Made by a program: the position numbers and the translations under genes. This document shows positions 28,752-38,577 of a stretch of DNA of 64,000 nucleotides, one piece after another (the first letter of the stretch is position 1; each line of letters opens with the position of its first letter). A model generated the notes under the pieces. That model was not told where the DNA came from. It was given only the letters and a program-made list of their open reading frames with translations, and searched no databases. The stretch covers positions 620,001-684,000 of the forward strand of contig NZ_LT670848.1 in the NCBI RefSeq assembly GCF_900142975.1, read 5' to 3'. This stretch comes from Salegentibacter salegens (lineage in GTDB: Bacteria > Bacteroidota > Bacteroidia > Flavobacteriales > Flavobacteriaceae).

Positions 28752-28837
28752 AATCCCAAATTTTATATGGAAAAGCGGAAGAAGTCAAAATTAAACACAA
28801 ATAACTATAACCTAACTTGTAAAATTTTAAATACACA

Positions 28838-30226
28838 TTGATGAAAACAAAAACGATTTCTGGTGTAACATTCACCTTATTATTAATGACGGCGTTCTTT
28901 CTTTCACTGAGCAGTTGCGACACTAAACCAAAGGACAGCGCCCCTTGGACCGATATTTTTAACGGAAAAAATCTCGACGGCTGGACGCAGAAGGGCGGCG
29001 TTGCCAAATACGAGGTCAAGGATAGCCTGATCGTGGGGACAACGGTGCCCAACACGCCCAACTCTTTCCTGACCACCGATAAACAATATAGTGACTTTAT
29101 TATGGAAGTGGAGTACAAGGTGGACAGCACCATGAATTCTGGTATTCAGATAAGGAGCAATAGCCTTGATCATTATAGGAACGGCCACGTTCATGGATAT
29201 CAGATTGAGATAGACCCTTCAGAAAGAGCTTGGAGTGGTGGTATTTATGATGAAGGCAGAAGAGGTTGGTTGTTTTCATTGACGGGGAGTAAAGACGCGC
29301 AACAGGCGTTTAAACAAAATGAATGGAATAAATATAGAATTGAGGCCATAGGTGATACCATACAAACTTGGGTCAATGGAGTGCCAGCTGCTCATTTGAT
29401 AGACGATAAAACAGATAGTGGTTTTATTGCCCTTCAGGTCCACAGTATTGGGGAGGATGATTCGGAAGGTAAAGAAATTATGTGGAGGAATATAAGAATT
29501 CTTACTGAAGATCTTGATCAATATAGTAGAGAGACCCCTGTGGATCCCGTGAAAACCATGAACAACTTGACTTCTGCAGAGAAAGAAACTGGATGGAAAA
29601 TGCTTTGGGACGGAGAATCTACAGAAGCCTGGCGTGGTGCAAAATTGGAAGAATTCCCAGAGAAAGGATGGGTTGTTGAGGATGGCGTTTTAACGGTACT
29701 TGCTACGGGAGGTGAAGAATCTACTGCTGGTGGGGATATCGTGACCAAAAAATTATACGGCGATTTCGAATTAAAAGTAGATTTTAAAATTACTGAAGGT
29801 GCCAATAGCGGAATCAAGTATTATGTAGATACCGATCTTAATAAGGGGCCGGGTTCTTCCATTGGTTTGGAGTATCAAATCTTGGACGATAAAAGGCACC
29901 CTGATGCCAAAAAGGGCAATCACGAAGGCAGCCGTACTCTTGCTTCACTATACGACCTTGTTAAGGCAGACCAAAAAAAACCGGTAAACCCCATAGGGGA
30001 GTGGAACACTGCGCATATTATTTCTAAAGATGGCCATGTGGAACATTGGCTTAATGGGATGAAGGTGTTGGAGTTTGACAGGAATAGTGAAGATTTCTTA
30101 AAACTTGTTTCTGAAAGTAAATATGAGAAATGGCCTGATTTCGGCCAATTAGAGAAGGGTCAAATTCTATTACAAGATCATGGAAATAGGGTAAGCTTTA
30201 AAAATATTAAACTCAAATCTTTATAA
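28838..30226 (+). CDS. DUF1080 lipoprotein, copy 2
   Basis: 462 residues. Lipobox FFLSLSSCDTK (Cys27), then two DUF1080 domains as in copy 1. The first domain (IFNGKNLDGWTQKGGVAKYE, SDFIMEVEYKVDSTMNSGIQ) is the divergent one of the three copies. The second domain, from about base 29618, is nearly identical to that of copy 3. It is followed 9 bases downstream by a truncated Gfo/Idh/MocA leader. Probable role: cleaving 3-keto-glycosides at the outer surface or in the periplasm. Confidence 0.88.
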   Translation: MMKTKTISGVTFTLLLMTAFFLSLSSCDTKPKDSAPWTDIFNGKNLDGWTQKGGVAKYEVKDSLIVGTTVPNTPNSFLTTDKQYSDFIMEVEYKVDSTMNSGIQIRSNSLDHYRNGHVHGYQIEIDPSERAWSGGIYDEGRRGWLFSLTGSKDAQQAFKQNEWNKYRIEAIGDTIQTWVNGVPAAHLIDDKTDSGFIALQVHSIGEDDSEGKEIMWRNIRILTEDLDQYSRETPVDPVKTMNNLTSAEKETGWKMLWDGESTEAWRGAKLEEFPEKGWVVEDGVLTVLATGGEESTAGGDIVTKKLYGDFELKVDFKITEGANSGIKYYVDTDLNKGPGSSIGLEYQILDDKRHPDAKKGNHEGSRTLASLYDLVKADQKKPVNPIGEWNTAHIISKDGHVEHWLNGMKVLEFDRNSEDFLKLVSESKYEKWPDFGQLEKGQILLQDHGNRVSFKNIKLKSL

Positions 30227-30235
30227 ACTAAAAAT

Positions 30236-30481
30236 ATGAATACGAGAAGAAATTTTATAAAAAAAACGGCCTTGGGAAGTGCCGGGATAGCGATGGCCGG
30301 TTCAGCCATGGCGATGCCTGCCAGTAGCTACCGTCGCATTATAGGGGCCAACGACCGATTAAATGTCGCTATTGCCGGTCTTGGCAGAAGGCTGGGCGCG
30401 TTCTATGAGCCCATTGCATTAAAAGAGAGCAATGTGCAGTTAATGTACTTGTTTATGATTGATGTAAATCCAAGGTTATAG
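30236..30481 (+). pseudogene. Truncated Gfo/Idh/MocA oxidoreductase (N-terminal stub)
   Basis: 81-residue frame nearly identical to the first 72 residues of the intact gene at 32739 (RRNFIKKTALGSAGIAMAGS, RLGAFYEPIALKESNVQLMY), then unrelated residues FMIDVNPRL and a stop. Alignment with 32739-32954 is colinear without gaps (offset 2503). The junction lies near 30451. Not functional as an enzyme. Confidence 0.9.
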
Positions 30482-30561
30482 GGGAATATAGTTTACTAAT
30501 AATACAGATATCCTGGACAGAGAGAGAGCCTAAATATTAAATAGTCATTAAAAATAAAGAA

Positions 30562-31008
30562 ATGCAGTACTCGTATTCATTAATATGCACCTTGTTATTC
30601 ACCTGCTTTTGTTCAGCTCAGACGAACTATGATTTCAAAAAAGATCATGATGCTTTATTGGTGCACGATTTAGAGATTTCAGCGAATTTTTATCAAGATG
30701 TTTTAGGCCTGAAAGAGGTTTCTAGCAAGGCAATCCCATCTGGCAAACGTTGGTTCGAGCTAGGTAATGGCGTGCAACTTCATTTAAGCGAAAGCAAGGA
30801 GGAGGTACCTAAAAGTAAATCAATACATATGGCTATTACCACACAAAAGATAGATGCGTTTGTCGATTTTTTAAAATCTAAAGATATCTATTTTGAAAAT
30901 TGGGCTGGGAAAGCGAAAACTGTCAGAGTTAGAGCTGATGGAGTAAAACAATTTTATATTAGGGATCCGGATGGTTATTGGATAGAAGTAAATAATGCAA
31001 AAATGTAA
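30562..31008 (+). CDS. Exported VOC/glyoxalase-fold protein
   Basis: 148 residues with a signal peptide (LICTLLFTCFCSAQ). One vicinal-oxygen-chelate domain: HDALLVHDLEISANFYQDVL, GLKEV, ELGNGVQLHLSES, HMAITTQKIDAF and FYIRDPDGYWIEVNNAK. His and Glu at the usual metal-ligand places are visible. A secreted VOC protein in a glycan locus is uncommon; it could handle a keto-sugar or reactive carbonyl product, but function is unknown. Confidence 0.75.
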   Translation: MQYSYSLICTLLFTCFCSAQTNYDFKKDHDALLVHDLEISANFYQDVLGLKEVSSKAIPSGKRWFELGNGVQLHLSESKEEVPKSKSIHMAITTQKIDAFVDFLKSKDIYFENWAGKAKTVRVRADGVKQFYIRDPDGYWIEVNNAKM

Positions 31009-31358
31009 AAAAATATAAGCTGTATTAGCAAAGTAATTTGAGTTCTCTTCAATAAGTTTGTGAGATTTGTAAATGAGTTGTCTTCCAGTTTCTTATATTA
31101 TGTGGCATTCTATGAAAGAGGTTGAATAGAATTTTATAGAAATATTAAAAAATGTTCATTGTCAAAAAAGTCTTACAGCTATATTAAAAACGGAACTATG
31201 GTTCAAATTTCTAATGATACAAAAAAATATCTGAGAAAAGAAAAGCGTAGTGTCGAATGAATTAATCATAGAAATAGTTCTTAGAAAGACCAAGCATCGC
31301 GATTTAAAAACAATCAAATATTTGAATATCAATACAAAAATATATTAAAGAGGATTAT
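31009..31358. other. Gap between VOC gene and third DUF1080 gene
   Basis: About 350 AT-rich bases with no supported gene. No match to other parts of the window was noticed. Confidence 0.5.
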
Positions 31359-32729
31359 ATGAAAATTTTAATTTTAAGGATGCTTGTTATTGCGATTAGC
31401 GTACCACTATTAATAAACTGCACCGATAAGTCAGATAAAGAAGCTTTTGGTAAACCAATGTTTAGTGGAGAAAACTTCTCCGGCTGGAGCCAGAAGAATG
31501 GAAATGCAAAATATGGATTGGAGGATGGGGTGATCGTGGGAACTACGGTTCCGGGAACACCTAATTCATTTCTCGCAACTGATAAAAAATATGGTGACTT
31601 TATCCTGGAGCTTGACTTTAAGGCAGATCCCAGTATGAATTCTGGGATCCAGATAAGAAGCAAGAGCAAACCTCAATATCAAAATAATCGTGTACATGGC
31701 TATCAGGTAGAAATTGATCCTTCAGATCGTGCGTGGAGTGGGGGGATATATGATGAAGCCAGAAGGGGATGGCTCTATCCTATGAGTCTGAATACTTCCG
31801 CGAAAAATTCATACAAAAAGGATGATTGGAACCATTACAGAATTGAAGCCATAGGTGATACCATTCAAACGTGGGTGAACGGAGTAGCAGCTGCAAACCT
31901 GGTTGATGATAAGACGCATGAAGGTTTTATCGCTCTGCAGGTACATTCAATTGGCAATGATGAAGCGCCCGGCAAACAAATCAGGTGGAAAAATGTAAGA
32001 ATTATGACTGACAGCTTGGAGCATTATAACACGAAAAGTGATGCACCCGTTTTTAATACTAAAAACCAAATAACTTCTGCAGAGAAAGAGGATGGATGGA
32101 AATTGCTTTGGGATGGCAAATCTACAGAAGCCTGGCGTGGTGCAAAATTGGAAGAATTCCCAGAGAAAGGATGGGTTGTTGAGGATGGCGTTTTAACGGT
32201 AATTGCTACGGGAGGTGAAGAATCTACTGCTGGTGGGGATATCGTGACCAAAAAATTATACGGCGATTTCGAACTAAAAGTAGATTTTAAAATTACTGAA
32301 GGTGCCAATAGCGGAATCAAGTACTATGTAGATACCGACCTTAATAAGGGGCCGGGTTCTTCCATTGGTTTGGAGTATCAAATCTTGGACGATAAAAGGC
32401 ATCCTGATGCCAAAAAAGGCAATCACGAAGGCAGCCGTAGCCTTGCTTCATTATACGACCTTATTAAGGCAGACCCCAATAAACCGGTTAATCCAATAGG
32501 GGAGTGGAACACTGCGCATATTATTTCTAAAGATGGCCATGTGGAACATTGGCTTAATGGGATGAAGGTGTTGGAGTTTGACAGGAATAGTGAAGATTTC
32601 TTAAAACTTGTTTCTGAAAGTAAATATGAGAAATGGCCTGATTTCGGCCAATTAGAGAAGGGTCAAATTCTATTACAAGATCATGGAAATAGGGTAAGCT
32701 TTAAAAATATTAAAATCAAATCTTTATAA
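31359..32729 (+). CDS. DUF1080 lipoprotein, copy 3 (mosaic of copies 1 and 2)
   Basis: 456 residues. Own leader with lipobox [12 protein letters not shown] (Cys21). From [20 protein letters not shown] to about base 32100 it follows copy 1 ([35 protein letters not shown]). From TCTACAGAAGCC at 32121 onward it follows copy 2, nearly base for base ([20 protein letters not shown]). The switch falls between the two DUF1080 domains. Followed 9 bases later by the intact oxidoreductase. Likely cleaves 3-keto-glycosides produced by the dehydrogenases of this locus. Confidence 0.9.
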   Translation: MKILILRMLVIAISVPLLINCTDKSDKEAFGKPMFSGENFSGWSQKNGNAKYGLEDGVIVGTTVPGTPNSFLATDKKYGDFILELDFKADPSMNSGIQIRSKSKPQYQNNRVHGYQVEIDPSDRAWSGGIYDEARRGWLYPMSLNTSAKNSYKKDDWNHYRIEAIGDTIQTWVNGVAAANLVDDKTHEGFIALQVHSIGNDEAPGKQIRWKNVRIMTDSLEHYNTKSDAPVFNTKNQITSAEKEDGWKLLWDGKSTEAWRGAKLEEFPEKGWVVEDGVLTVIATGGEESTAGGDIVTKKLYGDFELKVDFKITEGANSGIKYYVDTDLNKGPGSSIGLEYQILDDKRHPDAKKGNHEGSRSLASLYDLIKADPNKPVNPIGEWNTAHIISKDGHVEHWLNGMKVLEFDRNSEDFLKLVSESKYEKWPDFGQLEKGQILLQDHGNRVSFKNIKIKSL

Positions 32730-32738
32730 ACTAAAAAT

Positions 32739-34082
32739 ATGAACACGAGAAGAAATTTTATAAAAAAAACAGCCTTGGGAAGTGCCGGGATAGCGATGGC
32801 CGGTTCAGCCATGGGGATGCCTGCCAGTAGCTATCGTCGCATTATAGGGGCCAACGATCGATTAAATGTCGCTATTGCCGGTCTTGGCAGAAGGCTGGGC
32901 GCGTTCTATGAGCCCATTGCATTAAAAGAGAGCAATGTGCAGTTGATGTACTTGTGCGATGTGATGAAAAGCCAACGTGAAAAGGCATTGGAAAAATTCC
33001 AAGAGCATATAGATTACAAGCCTAAGTTAGAAAATGATATTCGAAAAATAATTGATGACCCCAAGGTAGATGTTTTGATTAACGCCACGCCCGATCATTG
33101 GCATACCCCGGGATCCATTATCGCCATGCAAGGGGGGAAACATGTATATGTAGAAAAACCATGTAGCCATGATATGAATGAAAATGAGCTGATTGTTAAA
33201 GCTGCAAAAAAATATAATCGTGTGGTACAGATGGGGAATCAGCAGCGTTCTGCTGGCCCTTCTATAGAAATTATCAACGAAATTCACAATGGAGTTATCG
33301 GCACCCCATACAAGGCCGTGGCATTCTATAATAATGCCCGCGGACCGGTTCCCACGCAAGAAAAAGCTGCTGTCCCTGAAGGTTTAGATTGGGAGCTTTG
33401 GCAGGGTCCGGCCACCCGAAGGGAATATACCAGTGAAACCTGGAACTATAATTGGCACTGGTATGGTTGGAACTATGGTACAGCAGAAGCCGGGAATAAT
33501 GGAACCCATGAATTGGATATAGCAAGATGGGCTTTAAATGTTGGTTTTCCCACGCATGCGCAGGTAGAGGCACACAAACGCCATTTTGTTCAAGATGGCT
33601 GGGAGATGTATGATACTATGGAAGCAACCTTTAAATTCCCTGAAGATAAAATCATTCAATGGGATGGAAAAAGCAGAAATGGATATGACACCTATGGTTT
33701 AGGGGGCAGAGGTACCATAATTTATGGTAGTGAAGGCACCGTGTTTTTAAATAGGGGAAAATATATTTTGACCGATCGCAGCGGAAAAGTAATTAAAAAC
33801 AGTAAATCAGAATCTAGTGAGTCTGGGACAGCACTTGGAGGCGGTGGAGATATGTCAACTACCCACGTCCAAAATTTCTTCGATAGCGTTAGGGGAAATG
33901 CCAAATTGAATGCACCCATTGATGATGCAAGTATCAGTATGGCGATGGTGCACTATGCTAATATCGCCTATAGAACCGGCAAGGGCTTAGAAATAGATGA
34001 AAATACCGGTGCGATGTATGACCGTGAAGCAATGAAATTATGGAGCCGCGAGTATGCAAAAGGTTGGGAACCAAAATTATAA
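32739..34082 (+). CDS. Gfo/Idh/MocA-family oxidoreductase with Tat leader
   Basis: 447 residues. The leader TRRNFIKKTALGSAGIAMAG has the twin-arginine pattern, so it is probably exported folded with its NAD(P). The Rossmann part reads NVAIAGLGRRLGAFY, then LINATPDHWHTP and HVYVEKPCSHDM (the EKP lysine). The C-terminal domain has EAGNNGTHELDIARW with the probable catalytic His/Asp. Such enzymes oxidise sugar C3 or reduce 3-keto products next to DUF1080 partners (family knowledge). This is the only complete one of three copies of this leader. It forms a unit with the DUF1080 gene upstream. Confidence 0.9.
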   Translation: MNTRRNFIKKTALGSAGIAMAGSAMGMPASSYRRIIGANDRLNVAIAGLGRRLGAFYEPIALKESNVQLMYLCDVMKSQREKALEKFQEHIDYKPKLENDIRKIIDDPKVDVLINATPDHWHTPGSIIAMQGGKHVYVEKPCSHDMNENELIVKAAKKYNRVVQMGNQQRSAGPSIEIINEIHNGVIGTPYKAVAFYNNARGPVPTQEKAAVPEGLDWELWQGPATRREYTSETWNYNWHWYGWNYGTAEAGNNGTHELDIARWALNVGFPTHAQVEAHKRHFVQDGWEMYDTMEATFKFPEDKIIQWDGKSRNGYDTYGLGGRGTIIYGSEGTVFLNRGKYILTDRSGKVIKNSKSESSESGTALGGGGDMSTTHVQNFFDSVRGNAKLNAPIDDASISMAMVHYANIAYRTGKGLEIDENTGAMYDREAMKLWSREYAKGWEPKL

Positions 34083-34138
34083 AATTCTTATTTGATGATA
34101 ATTTTATATATCGATATGAGTAATGAAATAAAGAAAGA

Positions 34139-35341
34139 ATGAAAAGAAGAGATTTTGTTATTAAAAGTGGCTTGGCTTCGGCAGCAATGGTCACTTCTTC
34201 GGCAATGATGCCAAATATTTTGAATTTTGGAAATAGTAATGAGACGGTAAATATTGGGATAGTTGGAACCGGTGCCAGGGGTAGCGGACTTATCCCTTTT
34301 ATTAACCAGATTAAGAATTTAAATGTTGCCGGATGTTGCGATATTTTACCATTTCGGTTAGAAGAAGGTCTTGAGAAAACCAATGGTAAAGCAAAAGGGT
34401 ATGAAGATTATCGTAAAATGCTTGATAATAAGGATATCGATGCATTACTGGTGGCTGTGCCTTTTAGCATGCACGCAAAGATTGCTGTAAATGCCCTTGA
34501 TGCTGGGAAACATGTGTATTGTGAGAAGACAATGGCCAAAGGCTATAAAGGAATCCAAGAGTTGGTAAATAAAGTTAATTATTCCAAGAAAATATTTCAA
34601 GTGGGCCATCAATATCACAGCTCAAGGCTTTATACCCATGTGGTGGATTTAATAAAGAGTGGTAAAATTGGCAATATTACTGCGTTTGACTGTCAATGGA
34701 ACCGGCATGGGGATTGGCGAAGGCCGGTGCCAAGACCGGAGTTGGAAAAGATTATAAACTGGAGGATGTATAGGAAATATTCCGGTGGTCTGGTTGCAGA
34801 ACTCTCTTCCCATCAAATAGATTTTGTTAATTGGGTCTTGGACGCTACTCCGCAAAAAGTAATGGGTATGGGCGGTATTGATTATTGGAAAGATGGCCGG
34901 GAGACATACGATAATATCCATTTAATATATGAATACCCCGATGGCATAAAAGCAAAATTCACCTGTCTTACCAGTAATGCCAAGGATGATTACCAAATAA
35001 AAGTGATGGGGGATAAGGGTACCATTGTATTGGATTATGATCAAGCCTGGTTCTATCCAGAGGGGAATAATTATAAAAAAGAGCTTGGGGAGGTGGATGG
35101 AGTTTCAGGTGCAACCGTGCAATGGGACAAGGGTAAAGGGATTCCTATTGAAGTAAACCATGCCGACCCTAGTAAACAAGCATTAATGGATTTTAGGGAC
35201 AGCATTGTGAACAACAAAAATCCGGAATCCGATATAATGTCTGGGGGTAAAACGGCTACTTGTGTTCAAATGGGATTGGACGCGATGTACAATAATGAAA
35301 TTGTGAAATGGAAAAATGAATTTTCTGATTTTTATAGCTAA
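34139..35341 (+). CDS. Second Gfo/Idh/MocA-family oxidoreductase with Tat leader
   Basis: 400 residues, different lineage from the enzyme at 32739. The leader KRRDFVIKSGLASAAMVTSS suggests Tat export. Rossmann start VNIGIVGTGARGSGLIPF; AVPFSMHAKIAVNAL; HVYCEKTMAKGY (lysine motif); then RKYSGGLVAELSSHQIDFVN in the substrate domain. Probably partners the first oxidoreductase, with different substrate or direction. It lies 56 bases after that gene and 25 before uxaC, linking oxidative cleavage with uronate catabolism. Confidence 0.9.
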   Translation: MKRRDFVIKSGLASAAMVTSSAMMPNILNFGNSNETVNIGIVGTGARGSGLIPFINQIKNLNVAGCCDILPFRLEEGLEKTNGKAKGYEDYRKMLDNKDIDALLVAVPFSMHAKIAVNALDAGKHVYCEKTMAKGYKGIQELVNKVNYSKKIFQVGHQYHSSRLYTHVVDLIKSGKIGNITAFDCQWNRHGDWRRPVPRPELEKIINWRMYRKYSGGLVAELSSHQIDFVNWVLDATPQKVMGMGGIDYWKDGRETYDNIHLIYEYPDGIKAKFTCLTSNAKDDYQIKVMGDKGTIVLDYDQAWFYPEGNNYKKELGEVDGVSGATVQWDKGKGIPIEVNHADPSKQALMDFRDSIVNNKNPESDIMSGGKTATCVQMGLDAMYNNEIVKWKNEFSDFYS

Positions 35342-35366
35342 GATCGGAATGTGAAAATTGCTATTT

Positions 35367-36770
35367 ATGAGTAAAAATAAGTACCTACATGACAACTTTA
35401 TGTTAGAAAACAAATATGCGGAAGAGTTATACCATTCTTACGCTAAAGATCAACCTATTATTGATTATCATAACCATTTGTCTCCGGCAGATATCGCAAC
35501 CGATCGTCAATTTGATAATATTACCCAGCTCTGGTTAAATAATGATCATTATAAATGGAGGGCAATGCGTTCCAATGGGATTGAGGAAAAGTATATTACT
35601 GGTAGCGCTAATAACCAGGAAAAATTTGAAGCTTGGGGGAAAACCGTACCACATACACTTCGTAACCCTTTGTATCATTGGACACATTTAGAGCTTGAAC
35701 GTTATTTTGGGATTGATGAGTTGCTAAACGAAAGTACCGCAGCTCATATTTACAAAGATGTGAATGAGCAACTTCAACAAAAAGAAAATTCTTGCCGAGG
35801 CTTGCTTACACAAATGAATGTTAAAGCACTTTGCACTACAGAGGATCCAACGGACGATTTGAAATACCACCAAGAATTGCGCCAGAGCAATTTTGGAATA
35901 AAAGTAAGTACTGCCTTTCGTCCTGATAAATCAATTTTAATTGAGGCAAATGGATATACTGAATATTTAAAAAAATTAGGAGAGGTATCAGGGATGGAGA
36001 TTAGAAGTTTTCAGGATTTAAAGAATGCACTGTCAAAACGCATCGAATATTTTCATGAAAATGGTTGCAGGCTTTGTGACCACAGCTTCAGTTCCATGCC
36101 GTTTACCAATTTTACTGAATCTGAAGTCAATACTGTTTTTCAACATAAATTAGCGGGAAAACCAATTTCTTCGGAAGACATCGAAAAATTCAAAATATCG
36201 TTATTGTTGTTCTTAGGGGAAACTTATCATCGATTTGGTTGGGTACAACAATTCCATTTAGGCGCGCTAAGAAATAACAACGAACGAATGCTAGCAAAAC
36301 TTGGTCCCGATACTGGTTGGGATTCGATCGGAGATTACAGGCAGGCCGAAAAACTTTCACATTTTCTGAATAGCTTGGATGGAAAAGACAAACTCACAAA
36401 AACTATTTTGTATAATATCAACCCTGCGGATAATGAGGTTTTTGCGACTATGATTGGGAACTTTAATGACGGCAACGTAAGAGGAAAGATACAATGGGGG
36501 TCCGGCTGGTGGTTTTTAGATCAGAAAGACGGAATGGAAAGGCAAATGAACACCCTTTCCAATATGGGACTTATTAGTTGCTTTATAGGAATGCTAACTG
36601 ATTCCAGAAGTTACCTGTCATTCCCAAGACATGAATATTTCCGAAGAATTTTATGTAATCTCTTCGGGAAAGATATTGCTTCAGGAGAATTGCCTAAAGA
36701 TATGGAGTTGATTGGTAATACCATTGCCAATATCTGCTATGGAAACGCTAATGAATACTTTGATTTTTAA
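35367..36770 (+). CDS. uxaC: Glucuronate (uronate) isomerase
   Basis: 467 residues from the ATG at 35367 (MSKNKYLHDNFMLENKYAEE). Converts D-glucuronate to D-fructuronate (or galacturonate to tagaturonate). The metal motif is IDYHNHLSPADIA; further family text LWLNNDHYKWRAMRSNGIEE, TEDPTDDLKYH, QFHLGALRNNNERM, QWGSGWWFLDQKDGM and DSRSYLSFPRHEYFRRILCN. Its TAA overlaps the ATG of the kinase gene (TAATG), so the two are translationally coupled. First step of the catabolic branch. Confidence 0.96.
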   Translation: MSKNKYLHDNFMLENKYAEELYHSYAKDQPIIDYHNHLSPADIATDRQFDNITQLWLNNDHYKWRAMRSNGIEEKYITGSANNQEKFEAWGKTVPHTLRNPLYHWTHLELERYFGIDELLNESTAAHIYKDVNEQLQQKENSCRGLLTQMNVKALCTTEDPTDDLKYHQELRQSNFGIKVSTAFRPDKSILIEANGYTEYLKKLGEVSGMEIRSFQDLKNALSKRIEYFHENGCRLCDHSFSSMPFTNFTESEVNTVFQHKLAGKPISSEDIEKFKISLLLFLGETYHRFGWVQQFHLGALRNNNERMLAKLGPDTGWDSIGDYRQAEKLSHFLNSLDGKDKLTKTILYNINPADNEVFATMIGNFNDGNVRGKIQWGSGWWFLDQKDGMERQMNTLSNMGLISCFIGMLTDSRSYLSFPRHEYFRRILCNLFGKDIASGELPKDMELIGNTIANICYGNANEYFDF

Positions 36771-37533
36771 TGAGCATTTCGACAAAACATAGAAAGATTG
36801 TCACCTTTGGTGAAGTACTAATGCGGCTAAGTCCTGCTGAAAAACGTAAACTTACCCAAACTAATAGGATTGATTTCTATTTTGGTGGTACTGAGATGAA
36901 CGTTGCTGCTTCGCTTTCATATTTCGGGGAACAAACCCAACAAATCACCAATGTTTCTGATGATTTGGTTGGTGATGCGGCTATTACACAGATGCGACAG
37001 TTTGGGATCGATGTTTCTGCAGTGAACAAAGTGAACCATCCACTTGGCTTATATTTTCTGGAAGTAGGTGCGGGGATGCGGGCCAGTAAAATTGCTTATA
37101 ATCGTTTCCACGGTAGTTTCTCCAAAATCACGCCCGAAAGTGTAAATTGGGAAGCCATTTTGGATGAAGCTAGCAATTTGCATTGGACGGGGATTTCCCC
37201 TGCAATTTCGGAAAATGCATATGAAACCCTGAAAATCGGTTTGTTAAAAGCCAAAGCAAAGGGAATTACCATCACTGCCGATCCGGCGTATCGTAGTAAT
37301 CTTTGGAAATACGGTAAAGAAGGTTGCGAAGTACTGAAAGAACTGGTAAGTCTATCCACAATTTTTATTGGTGGGGTCAAGGAAATCAACGAAATCTTGA
37401 AAACGGATTTTGATTTTTCTGAAAATGGATTTATTGAAGCAAGTAAAGCTTTAATTGAAACTTGTCCTTCCATCGAAAAAGTATTTGATAAAGTTCGTAC
37501 AGGATTAAGCGCCGGCTGGCAAAAAGTCTAAGC

Positions 37534-37564
37534 TTTGTTCTAAGATGAATATGTCTTATATTTG
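37534..37564 (+). promoter_or_regulatory. Bacteroidota-type promoter at the IS1595 left end
   Basis: TTTG (37534-37537), 19 bases, TATATTTG (37557-37564): an exact match to the TTTG-N19-TAnnTTTG pattern. It lies 17 bases before the transposase ATG and inside the terminal repeat region. Confidence 0.65.
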
Positions 37565-37581
37565 TGTAAAACTATATAGAT

Positions 37582-38577
37582 ATGATACCTTCAGATTTCA
37601 GGGATTTTTTCGTTAATAGTCCAGCGACTGTTCAACAAGAGATAGTGGCTTCGTTGCTATCATTGTCTTTGCAAGAAAGTGAAGTAAAGGACAGCAACGA
37701 GGCAAAAGCAGTTACCTGTCCTCATTGCTCAGAAAAGCGTGTTCGTGCCAATGGCAAGCTCAAAGGCGTTCAACGCTATGTTTGCAATGGCTGTAAGAAG
37801 AATTTCAGTGAGACCACAGGTAAGTTTTGGTATAATATAAAAAAGAAAGAGAAGTTAAATCGGTATTTATACTGTTTGTTGTCGGGCTACAGTATCAGGA
37901 AAAGTGCAGAAGAGACGGAGATATCAATTCAAACGTCCTTTGATTGGAGACATAAATTGCTCACGTCATTTTCCAGTGTTTCGGTAGAAGAGTTTCAGGG
38001 CATAGTCGAAAGCGATGACCTGTTCTTTGCCTACTCAGAAAAAGGAGGACGTCATTTAGGTAGAAAACCGAAAATGCGAGGAGAAAAAGCAAGCAAAGCA
38101 GGCATAAGTGATGAAAAAGTAGCTGTAGTGGCAACTTGTGATAGATCTGGAAACAAAGACTTTAAAGTGGCCACAAGAGGTCGTATCAGTAAAGAGGATC
38201 TGAATAGAATACTTAAAGGGAAACTTGATAAAGCTGACGTACTCTGCAGCGACAGCCATAGAAGTTATGGTGCTTTTGCAAAAGCCAACACAATTGCCCA
38301 TAAAAAGTTCAACACCTCAAAGGGACAGCGAACCGTAGATAAGGTGTACCATGTCCAGAATGTAAACAATATGGATATGAGATTGAGAAAGTTCATGGAT
38401 TCTTTCAATGGGGTAGCTACAAAATACTTACAGAATTACTTGAATTGGTTCTTGGTACTTGAAAAAATCAAGAACTCAACCAGTAAAATGGCAACAGTTA
38501 CAGCCATTGCCTTTGCTTCAAATAGCGCATGGTACGAGTACAAACAACAACTATTCAATATGCTAATTAGAACTTAG
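37582..38577 (+). CDS. IS1595-family transposase
   Basis: 331 residues. Zinc ribbon CPHCSEKRVRANG with CNGCKKNFSETTG, then an HTH block (YSIRKSAEETEISIQTSFDW, RHKLLTSF). The ISXO2-type DDE domain follows: VESDDLFFAYSEKGGRHLG (acidic first residues), VLCSDSHRSYGAFAKAN and the late YLNWFLVLEKIKNS. Uninterrupted with intact ends and own promoter, so probably mobile. Related in design to the broken IS1595-type fragment at 11011, but clearly a different element. Confidence 0.92.
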   Translation: MIPSDFRDFFVNSPATVQQEIVASLLSLSLQESEVKDSNEAKAVTCPHCSEKRVRANGKLKGVQRYVCNGCKKNFSETTGKFWYNIKKKEKLNRYLYCLLSGYSIRKSAEETEISIQTSFDWRHKLLTSFSSVSVEEFQGIVESDDLFFAYSEKGGRHLGRKPKMRGEKASKAGISDEKVAVVATCDRSGNKDFKVATRGRISKEDLNRILKGKLDKADVLCSDSHRSYGAFAKANTIAHKKFNTSKGQRTVDKVYHVQNVNNMDMRLRKFMDSFNGVATKYLQNYLNWFLVLEKIKNSTSKMATVTAIAFASNSAWYEYKQQLFNMLIRT

